Below are positions 6,497 to 13,369 of a stretch of 16,211 nucleotides of DNA, one piece after another. The position numbers were made by a program, and so were the translations under genes. The notes beneath the pieces are model-generated. The model worked only from the letters and a program-made list of their open reading frames with translations, ran no database searches and was not told the DNA's origin. The stretch is from CAYSLZ01 sp964468355. Its GTDB lineage: Bacteria > Patescibacteriota > Microgenomatia > UBA12405 > JAHJSD01. Each line of letters opens with the position of its first letter. Positions within the stretch are counted from its first letter, which is position 1. Location of the stretch: the NCBI GenBank assembly GCA_964468355.1, contig CAYXSV010000038.1, positions 1 to 16,211 on the forward strand, in the 5' to 3' direction.

Positions 6497-7534
6497 TTAG
6501 AAAAGCGACATTGCTAGTCCCGAGAAAATTGGAATTAAGAGATTGTCGTCAATTTCTTTATTTTTTATTTTAGGAGCGCTGAACTCCAGCACAAAAGTTA
6601 TTACAGCTCCGGAAGCTGCTTGGAGCAAATTTACAAAGGTTAAATTGAAAATAATTGTCGAGATTGCTGCCGCAACAGCCGGATAAATCTTTTTTTTGCC
6701 ATAATTTGGATTATCTTTAGAGATTGGTTGAAAAGTAAACTGGCCGATTAAAGCATTAACCGAATCTCCAACAGCAAGATTAATTACTGCGGCGGCGGCG
6801 ATGGCTTTTGGAAAAAATAACACTGCTGTAAAACTGCTGGCTAGATAAAACAAAGGACCTAAACCATAGTATTTTGGATTTGGATTTCTTTCAAAATAAG
6901 AAATTAACCGGTTTAGTTTGTTTTTTCTTTGGAAATGGCTGTAAACAACGTAAAGTGATAAAGTCCAAATGATTAAAATAAATGTTTGATGTGAAATTAA
7001 TTCAAAGTGGATAACTAAAGCTAGTCCTATCCCGTAAATCAAATGAAATATTTTTCTTCTGACATTAGGATTTGCTTTTTTTGAAAAAACTTTATCAATG
7101 TTCATAAATGAATAAATTGACCAGAAGACAATTGTTCCTAATAAAAATCCGGCGCTAATATCACCAAAATAATGGACGCCTAAATATACTCGTGAAAGGG
7201 AAATTATAAAAGCTGTTATAAAACCAACTAATGTCAGCTTTGGTTTGGCTTTTGATAAAGACCAGGCAAAAACGGTTATTAAAGTTGTATGTAGTGACGG
7301 AAAAGAATAAGTTTTGGGAATGCTGGAAGTTATTTTTAACAATTGTGGGTTATTTACAAACGGCCGGTCAACGGCGGCTATTTGTTTAGTGAAATAACCA
7401 ATAAAAAAAGCAAAGGCATAACTTAGGCCAAAAAGCCAAAACTGTTTTTTCTTGTTTTCAATCAAGGCAATAAGACAGGGTAAAACAGTGAAAAATAAAA
7501 GTAGTTCATGAGAATGTAAAATTTGATTAATCAT
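6497..7534 (-). CDS. PAP2 lipid phosphatase fused to a polyprenol/dolichol kinase-like domain
   Basis: 345 residues, polytopic membrane protein. Residues 1-~145 are a PAP2 phosphatase with all three motifs: K50-x6-R57-P58, PSLH (79-82, Leu replacing the usual Gly of PSGH) and S114-R115-x5-H121-x3-D125. Residues ~157-345 resemble the SEC59/phytol-kinase/CDP-transferase family: RRKIFH (159-164), NLAVGDSVNALIGQF (252-266), GKKK (279-282), then E317 and the IDDNLLIP box (328-335). The first domain would dephosphorylate a lipid phosphate or pyrophosphate, the second would phosphorylate a polyprenol with CTP; both could yield undecaprenyl phosphate. The substrate is inferred, not shown. The start overlaps the end of trmD by 8 nt, so the two form an operon. 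Assignment of the C-terminal half rests on motif order only. Confidence 0.75.
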   Translation of the reverse strand: MINQILHSHELLLFFTVLPCLIALIENKKKQFWLFGLSYAFAFFIGYFTKQIAAVDRPFVNNPQLLKITSSIPKTYSFPSLHTTLITVFAWSLSKAKPKLTLVGFITAFIISLSRVYLGVHYFGDISAGFLLGTIVFWSIYSFMNIDKVFSKKANPNVRRKIFHLIYGIGLALVIHFELISHQTFILIIWTLSLYVVYSHFQRKNKLNRLISYFERNPNPKYYGLGPLFYLASSFTAVLFFPKAIAAAAVINLAVGDSVNALIGQFTFQPISKDNPNYGKKKIYPAVAAAISTIIFNLTFVNLLQAASGAVITFVLEFSAPKIKNKEIDDNLLIPIFSGLAMSLF

Positions 7535-8237
7535 TTTTCTTTTTAATTATTTTATTTTTTCTCCATTCGGCGATTTTTTGGTGGTCGCCTGATAATAATA
7601 TATCAGGGACTTTCCAACCTTTGAATTCCTGCGGCCGGGTATATTGAGGAAATTCTAAGAGGGTGTTACGTGTTACGTGTTTCGTGTTACGTGTTCCTAT
7701 AATTTTTTTTAATCCGGGAGAGAAGGATTCTACTTCGGCGGCCGATTTTTTTTCAAGGACACCGGGAAGTAAACGGGAAACAGCGTCAATAACGACTAAG
7801 GCCGGTATTTCTCCTCCGGATAGAACATAGTTGCCGATTGAGATATCCGTGTCAACCATGTGTTCTCGAATTCGTTCATCAACGCCTTCATAATGGCCGC
7901 AGATTAAAATTATTTCATCTAGTTTGCTTAATTTTTCGGCTATTTTTTGGTTGAAAGTTTTTCCTTTGGCGGACATAAGGATGACTGATGACTGATGATT
8001 AATGGTTGATTCTTGAATGTTATGGATAGCATTGAATACCGGTTCTGGGCGGAGGATCATTCCAGGGCCGCCGCCGTATGGCCGGGAGTCAACTGTTCCG
8101 TGTTTGTCAACCGCCCAATCTCGGAGATTATGCGTTTCAATGTTTAAAATTCCGATTTCCTCTGCTTTTTTAATCATACTCCACTCTTTAAACGGATTAA
8201 TTACTTCCGGAAAAAGAGTAATGACTTTAATTTCCAT
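7527..8237 (-). CDS. trmD: tRNA (guanine37-N1)-methyltransferase
   Basis: 236 residues. A SPOUT-class methyltransferase that puts m1G at position 37 of tRNAs to prevent frameshifting. Hallmarks in order: ITLFPE (6-11), SRPYGGGPGM (51-60), ICGHYEGVDERI (112-123), SIGNYVLSGGE (133-143; SAM-binding trefoil knot), FPQYTRP (196-202) and a C-terminal LLSGDHQKIAEWR segment. Two stretches are built from 7-bp DNA repeats. Residues 75-86 lie in a variable loop. Residues ~177-192 form an apparent insertion of about 16 residues in the interdomain linker, compared with the usual SF-x-x-GLLEFPQYTRP. The Asp of the usual DSF motif, reported as the catalytic base in H. influenzae TrmD, is Glu here (E170). 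The frame is intact and conserved on both sides, so the gene is probably functional. It is first in the operon, with a -10 box 6 nt before the ATG. Confidence 0.95.
   Translation of the reverse strand: MEIKVITLFPEVINPFKEWSMIKKAEEIGILNIETHNLRDWAVDKHGTVDSRPYGGGPGMILRPEPVFNAIHNIQESTINHQSSVILMSAKGKTFNQKIAEKLSKLDEIILICGHYEGVDERIREHMVDTDISIGNYVLSGGEIPALVVIDAVSRLLPGVLEKKSAAEVESFSPGLKKIIGTRNTKHVTRNTLLEFPQYTRPQEFKGWKVPDILLSGDHQKIAEWRKNKIIKKKND
7663..7697 (-). repeat. Heptanucleotide tandem repeat inside trmD, five units (GTGTTAC)
   Basis: On the + strand the units are GTGTTAC, GTGTTAC, GTGTTTC, GTGTTAC and GTGTTCC, directly adjacent. On the coding strand they read as GTAACAC-type units and encode residues ~181-192 of TrmD (rich in T, R and N). 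35 bp is not a multiple of three, so unit-number changes would shift the frame unless balanced. Confidence 0.9.
7981..8015 (-). repeat. Second heptanucleotide array inside trmD (ATGACTG-type)
   Basis: On the + strand: ATGACTG, ATGACTG, ATGATTA, ATGGTTG, ATTCTTG. Two perfect units and three decaying ones keep the 7-bp period. They encode TrmD residues 75-86. The unit is unrelated to the GTGTTAC array about 300 bp away. Confidence 0.75.
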
Positions 8238-8240
8238 ATT

Positions 8241-8258
8241 TTAATCTTAACAGATTAA
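8241..8258 (-). promoter_or_regulatory. trmD promoter: extended -10 inside an inverted repeat
   Basis: On the minus strand TG (8252-8251), one base, TAAGAT (8249-8244), then 6 nt to the ATG at 8237, implying a leaderless transcript. The box lies in an inverted repeat TTAATCT (8241-8247) / AGATTAA (8252-8258) with a 4-nt loop. The repeat could be an operator or only AT-rich coincidence. The rest of the 89-bp divergent spacer is A/T-rich. Confidence 0.4.
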
Positions 8259-8314
8259 GGAATGTTATAGCAAAAAATTATTTTTTTTGTTATTATGAAA
8301 TTAAAGTAATACAT

Positions 8315-8320
8315 TATTAT
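8315..8320 (+). promoter_or_regulatory. Candidate -10 box of the DUF2341 gene (TATTAT)
   Basis: TATTAT (5/6 to TATAAT) ends 6 nt before the ATG at 8327, so transcription would start about at the start codon. No convincing -35 at 16-18 nt. It sits in the divergent spacer shared with trmD. Confidence 0.4.
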
Positions 8321-8326
8321 AAAAAT

Positions 8327-11300
8327 ATGACATATTTAGGTAAAATTAAGGTCTACTTAACTAGGCCGGTCTTTCAGTTGAATCGAATTCAATTTAATTT
8401 AATTGCTTTATTTTTTCTTTCTGTTGGATTAATAATCGGTTCGTATTTAACAGCGACAAAACTAATTCTGCCGAATATATTTGCCGCTGAATCGCCTTGG
8501 CAGGAAACGGACTGGTCGACAGCAACAGATTACTCTTCTAAAACCGATATTGATAATTCAACCGAGGGACAATTCAGCTTGGACGGAGAAGATGTTTGGT
8601 ATGATTCCGGCTGGTCATATCGTAAAAAAATAGTAATTGATGCGGGGCAGGTTTCCGGCACGGAAAATTTAACAAATTTTCCGATTCTCATAAATACAAC
8701 CGATTCGGATTGGGCGGATACTGTCAATGGCGGCCACGTATCACAGTCAAACGGCGGAGATATATTATTTACTGCCGGAGACGGTGTAACCAAGCTTGAC
8801 CATGAAATCGAATCTTACACGAATACCAGCGGAGAAGTTGTTGCATGGGTGCGGATACCAAGCTTGGATTATGAGAATAATACTGATGTTTATATTTACT
8901 ACGGCAATCATACCGGCGGGTTGGACGAATCCAATGCGTCAGGAGTTTGGGATGAAAATTATGTCGGTGTATGGCATTTGGCTGAAGAAGCGGCGGATAC
9001 GGGAACAAGCAATGTTTATAAAGATTCTACTAATTATGGTAATCACGGAGACGATTATGCTAGTGCAACCGGTCAATCAGGGCAGATAGGAAATGGTCAG
9101 GAGTTTGACGGCAATAATGATTATGTAGATCTTGGTTCTCCGTCAGAATTAAATATTACCGGAAATATTACTCTCTCCAGCTGGGTTAATCCAAGTTCAG
9201 CTAATAATGACACTGTTATAACCTGGGCAAATGACTACAGCAGTTTTTCTTTCCATCATACTATTGAAACGGGTTATATACGTTTTAACGGTAATAATGC
9301 CGGCAATAAAACAAGTAATTCCGGGGTTACCTTAAACGAATGGAACTATGTCGTAGTTACTGTTGATGGAGCTACACTTAATTTTTATGTTGATGGGCAG
9401 CCGGATTCCAGTAACCCGCAAACTTTATCCACTGATTCGAGGACGAGCGGAGACGGTTATATAACCTTATCACGTAATGGTTCTCAGCTTTTGGATGCTT
9501 TTCTTGATGAGGTTCGTGTTTCAACTGTTCCCAGAGAAGAAAGTTGGATAAAAACGGAATACAACAACCAAAATGACCCAGGGAGTTTTTACAGCGTGGA
9601 AGCGGAAATGGAAAGATATTCGGCAACAGGGATATTAACGTCAACAATCTACGACAGCGGGCATCCGTCGGACTGGGGAGAGTTGACGTATACGACCAGC
9701 GGGAGCGGGACGGTAACCGTCAAAGTGCGTAGTGACAGCGATGAAAATATGAGCGGGGTAGATGGATGGGGATCATGCAGTGGTATCTCTTCAGGCACAG
9801 ACCTCACCGGCACCTCGTGCGTAACCGACGAAGACCGATACATTCAGTATCAAGTAACTCTGGAGCCGGACGGAGCTGAGACACCGGTCTTTGAAGAAAT
9901 CTCCATTGCTTTTGAAGCTTCTGACCAGGATCCACCAGGTACACAAGCAAGTGCAATTAAGATGTACACAGAAAGCGGTGGTACAGAAATTAGTGATGCA
10001 GATGATGACAGCTTCAGTTGGACCAACAACGACCAACCATATTTTTCCTGGACAGCAGGTGAAGACGCTGTGGATGGAACAAACCTTTACTACTGTGTGT
10101 ATCTTGGTACAAGTAGTAGTGAAGATCCCAGATCAAGCAAGGGCCTTCTTGGTACTTCTCAAGAATCAACCACAGGCACTGAATGCAACGGATTCATTGC
10201 CAGCAGTAACAGCTTAGACCTATCCATTTCATCTAACAGAGGTAGTACATGGTTAGATGATTCCGGAAGTTACTACTTGGTTGTCACTGCTATGGATACA
10301 TCGGGTAACGTGAAGGGATCACCATTTGCATCTTTTCATTTTCAATTTGATGATACACCACCCACTAACCCCTCCGGGTTATCAGGGCCGCAGACATACC
10401 AGTCGGACATAGAATCAATAACAATATACTGGTCGACAAGCGGGACAAGCGGGCCGACAGACAATGAATCGGGAATAGCGGGGTATCAATACCGGATAGG
10501 GAGTGAAGGGACATGGTACGGAACAAGCCATACCGGAGATGAAGACATCAATGACATAATCGATGCCGGGACAGGATATTACACTTTGAACAGTGACTAT
10601 GACGAACTGGAAGAAGGGGAAAACACATTTTATCTAAGGACATGGGACAGTGCAGGAAACGTAACCGATACGAGTGTATCAGTAATCATAAAATACTCGG
10701 GGAGTGCGCCGACAGAACCGCAAAGCTTAGAAGTAACACCGGAAGAAAACGAAGAAAACGCATTCAGTTTCAGCTGGAGTGCACCAGCAACTTACGACGG
10801 GCAGGAATCAGGGATAGAATACTGTTACACGATAAACAGTGTACCGTCAGCAACCAGCTGCAGCTGGACAAGCGAAACAAGTTTAACAGCTGATGCTTAT
10901 GCAACACAGCCGTCAACAAACACTTTTTATGTAGTAGCAAAAGACGAAGCAGGCAACATAAACTATGACGCTTATGCAAATGTAGATTTTGACTGCAACA
11001 CCTCAGCACCAGGGGTACCAAGAAACATAGACGTATCAGACATAAGTATTAAAGCAACAAGCAACTGGAAGTTGGCAATATCATGGGACACACCGGAAGC
11101 AACAGGAGCCGGGGTAACCAGCTACCGAGTATTTAGGTCAATAACAGAAGAAGCGGATTGCAGTACAAACTTCAATGAATTTGAAGAAATAGGGACGACA
11201 GGTGGGACATCGTATTCAGATACAGGATTAAGTCAAGTTGACTATTACTACTGTTTAAAAGCATGTGATTCAGCTAACAACTGTTCTGCAATATCAACTA

Positions 11301-12556
11301 CAGACAGCGGATATCCGGACGGAAAATACACAACAGCGGTAAACTTAACAGCCGGGCCGACAGTAAGTGGAGTAACAACAAAGAAAGCGACAATCAACTG
11401 GTCAACGGACAGGACATCAGATTCAAAAGTACAATACGGGGCAAGTTCAGGAGAATACAATGACGAAGAGATATCAAGTTCAACACATACAACCGACCAT
11501 ACAATAAAACTAACCAACTTATCAGCCGGGGAGACGTATTATTACCGGGTGAAATGGACGGACGAAGACGGGAATACGGGGATGAGTGAAGAAAAATCAT
11601 TTACAACCGATCCGGCGCCGACGGTAAAAGAAGTGGAAGTAACCAATATCGGGTTGACAACGGCATTAATCAACTTTACGGTAACCGGGGCGTCCAAAGT
11701 GAAAATATATTATGGTGAAACGACCTCTTATGGCGGCTTAAGCGAAGTAACAACATCAACAACAGAATCGAGCTATTCAGTGCAGTTATCGGGGTTGGCT
11801 GATGGGACTAAATACTATTTCAAGATAAATGCTTTTGATACAGAAGAGGAAGAGTATGAAAACCAGATTAATGATTTTGAAACACTGCCCCGGCCGAGGA
11901 TAAGCCAAGTTCGGTTAGAAGAGATAACCGGTACAGCCCAGCCGGCAGTGTTGGTAACCTGGCAGACGAACACGGCGATAAGCAGTATAATAACCTACTA
12001 TCCGGCAGGTAAACCGGGAGAAGCTAAAGACAAAGTAAACATAGAACTAAAAGAAGGCCGACACCGGATGCTGCTAAAGGACTTGATAGCAGACGAGAAT
12101 TACATATTAATAGTCAAAGGAAGAGACAAAGCAGGTAATGAAGCGGAATCAGGACAGCAGACATTTACAACAGCGACAGATACAAGACCGCCGGTAATCA
12201 GCAATTTAAAAGTGGAAGGGACGGTAGAAGGGACGGGGGAAGAAGCAAAAGCACAGTTATTAGTCTCATTCAATACGGATGAAGGAGCAACCAGCCAAGT
12301 GGAATTTGGAGAAGGAACAGGGACAACATATTCACAAAAGACACAGGAAGACAGTGAATTAACCAACAATCATTTAGTAATCGTGCCGAATTTAACACCG
12401 TCAAAGGTATATCACTTAAGGGCGATAGCTAAAGACAAAGCGGGAAATGAAAGCCGGTCAGTGGATACGGTAACCATAACTCCGAAAGCAACAGAAAACG
12501 CATTAAACCTGGTGATTACTAATTTGTCCGAGGTATTTGGGTTTTTAACTAGATGA
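8327..12556 (+). CDS. Giant exported DUF2341 - LamG - Ig/FN3 repeat surface protein
   Basis: 1409 residues. A signal-anchor helix at ~23-45 is followed by a possible signal peptidase site after FAA (res 52-54). DUF2341 covers ~92-195 (WSYRKKIVID, FPILINTTDSDW, VWVRIP-like strand, DVYIYYGN). A LamG/concanavalin-like domain covers ~210-425 (GVWHLAEE, QEFDGNNDYVDLG, WNYVVVTVDG, FLDEVRVS). A further beta-sandwich lies at ~430-530, Ig-like modules at ~535-680 and ~683-790, and about six fibronectin III-like modules from ~795 to 1388, several with the phrase AGNE or AGN. This layout is known from adhesins and glycan-binding surface proteins; ligand unknown. No C-terminal membrane helix or sorting signal is seen; the end is NLSEVFGFLTR. 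Codon use changes strongly between modules (see findings). It is the only gene between two candidate promoters, so probably monocistronic. Confidence 0.85.
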   Translation: MTYLGKIKVYLTRPVFQLNRIQFNLIALFFLSVGLIIGSYLTATKLILPNIFAAESPWQETDWSTATDYSSKTDIDNSTEGQFSLDGEDVWYDSGWSYRKKIVIDAGQVSGTENLTNFPILINTTDSDWADTVNGGHVSQSNGGDILFTAGDGVTKLDHEIESYTNTSGEVVAWVRIPSLDYENNTDVYIYYGNHTGGLDESNASGVWDENYVGVWHLAEEAADTGTSNVYKDSTNYGNHGDDYASATGQSGQIGNGQEFDGNNDYVDLGSPSELNITGNITLSSWVNPSSANNDTVITWANDYSSFSFHHTIETGYIRFNGNNAGNKTSNSGVTLNEWNYVVVTVDGATLNFYVDGQPDSSNPQTLSTDSRTSGDGYITLSRNGSQLLDAFLDEVRVSTVPREESWIKTEYNNQNDPGSFYSVEAEMERYSATGILTSTIYDSGHPSDWGELTYTTSGSGTVTVKVRSDSDENMSGVDGWGSCSGISSGTDLTGTSCVTDEDRYIQYQVTLEPDGAETPVFEEISIAFEASDQDPPGTQASAIKMYTESGGTEISDADDDSFSWTNNDQPYFSWTAGEDAVDGTNLYYCVYLGTSSSEDPRSSKGLLGTSQESTTGTECNGFIASSNSLDLSISSNRGSTWLDDSGSYYLVVTAMDTSGNVKGSPFASFHFQFDDTPPTNPSGLSGPQTYQSDIESITIYWSTSGTSGPTDNESGIAGYQYRIGSEGTWYGTSHTGDEDINDIIDAGTGYYTLNSDYDELEEGENTFYLRTWDSAGNVTDTSVSVIIKYSGSAPTEPQSLEVTPEENEENAFSFSWSAPATYDGQESGIEYCYTINSVPSATSCSWTSETSLTADAYATQPSTNTFYVVAKDEAGNINYDAYANVDFDCNTSAPGVPRNIDVSDISIKATSNWKLAISWDTPEATGAGVTSYRVFRSITEEADCSTNFNEFEEIGTTGGTSYSDTGLSQVDYYYCLKACDSANNCSAISTTDSGYPDGKYTTAVNLTAGPTVSGVTTKKATINWSTDRTSDSKVQYGASSGEYNDEEISSSTHTTDHTIKLTNLSAGETYYYRVKWTDEDGNTGMSEEKSFTTDPAPTVKEVEVTNIGLTTALINFTVTGASKVKIYYGETTSYGGLSEVTTSTTESSYSVQLSGLADGTKYYFKINAFDTEEEEYENQINDFETLPRPRISQVRLEEITGTAQPAVLVTWQTNTAISSIITYYPAGKPGEAKDKVNIELKEGRHRMLLKDLIADENYILIVKGRDKAGNEAESGQQTFTTATDTRPPVISNLKVEGTVEGTGEEAKAQLLVSFNTDEGATSQVEFGEGTGTTYSQKTQEDSELTNNHLVIVPNLTPSKVYHLRAIAKDKAGNESRSVDTVTITPKATENALNLVITNLSEVFGFLTR

Positions 12557-12572
12557 AATTGATAAAGAATAG

Positions 12573-12601
12573 TTGAGAATTTTTTAATTTTAGATTATTA
12601 T
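12573..12601 (+). promoter_or_regulatory. Promoter of the ABC transporter operon
   Basis: TTGAGA (12573-12578, 5/6), a 17-nt spacer and TATTAT (12596-12601, 5/6). The ATG at 12614 follows after 12 nt, giving a leader of about 5 nt with no Shine-Dalgarno. This is the best-matched two-box promoter in the window, in the 57-bp gap after the giant gene. Confidence 0.65.
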
Positions 12602-12613
12602 GAATTAAACACT

Positions 12614-13369
12614 ATGCCGTATTCTAAAATATTTGAAGTAGATAGTTTAAAAAAATCCTTCAAGGTCGGTAATCAGATGGTTGAAGTTTTAAAAGGAATT
12701 GACTTTAGTATGGAGATGGAAGAATTTTTAATAATTTTTGGTCCGTCTGGCTGCGGTAAAAGTACTCTGCTTCATGCGATGCTTGGTTTAGAAATACCAA
12801 CTAGTGGAACAGTAAAGTTTTTAGGTAAAAATCTTTATGAGAATAATGAAGATCAGCGTGCTGAGGTTAGAAAGCAAAAAGTAGGTATGGTTTATCAACA
12901 GCCGTACTGGATTAAATCTTTAAACGTAGTTGAAAATGTTGCTTTTCCCTTAATGATTCTAGGGAAAGATAAGGCGAAGGCAGCTAAAGATGCCGAGTAT
13001 TATTTAGACTTGGTAGGCATGGCTGATTGGAGAAGTTATTATCCAACGGAATTATCTTCCGGACAGCAGCAAAAAGTATCTTTAGCTCGGGCACTGATTA
13101 ATGATCCGGAAGTGGTGGTAACTGACGAGCCGACAGGAAATTTAGATACAAAATCCGGAGAAGAATTAATGAAAATTGTTGCTAAGATTAATAATGAAGA
13201 AAATAAAACGGTTATTATGGTCACTCACGACCTGGAATACTTGACATTTGCCACCCGTCTTTTGCATATGGTTGACGGTAAAGTTGACAAAGAATATTCC
13301 GGCAATATAGATAAGGAAGAAATTTTAGAAATCGCCTCCCACGGCAAGAAAGGAAATAATCATGGTTAA
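12614..13369 (+). CDS. ABC transporter ATP-binding protein (MacB/LolD type)
   Basis: 251 residues. Walker A GPSGCGKST (43-51), Q-loop at YQQP (94-97), signature LSSGQQQK (147-154; LSSGQ instead of LSGGQ), Walker B VVVTDEP (167-173) with E172, D-loop GNLD and switch H205 (VTHD). Overall it matches the MacB/LolD/FtsE class that pairs with FtsX-fold permeases. In that class ATP hydrolysis drives a mechanical pull on periplasmic or extracytoplasmic partners rather than transport through a channel. The stop overlaps the start of the permease frame by 8 nt (13362-13369), so they form one operon. The substrate cannot be read from sequence; peptides, lipids or envelope remodelling are possible. Confidence 0.92.
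   Translation: MPYSKIFEVDSLKKSFKVGNQMVEVLKGIDFSMEMEEFLIIFGPSGCGKSTLLHAMLGLEIPTSGTVKFLGKNLYENNEDQRAEVRKQKVGMVYQQPYWIKSLNVVENVAFPLMILGKDKAKAAKDAEYYLDLVGMADWRSYYPTELSSGQQQKVSLARALINDPEVVVTDEPTGNLDTKSGEELMKIVAKINNEENKTVIMVTHDLEYLTFATRLLHMVDGKVDKEYSGNIDKEEILEIASHGKKGNNHG

Noticed and set aside
8017..8244. Plus-strand ORF opposite trmD
   Set aside because: It is fully antisense to the conserved TrmD N-terminus and has no recognisable features.
9891..10217. Out-of-frame ORF of 108 codons inside the giant gene
   Set aside because: It is a shadow of the main frame; its product has no domain character, while the main frame gives a continuous beta-sandwich protein.
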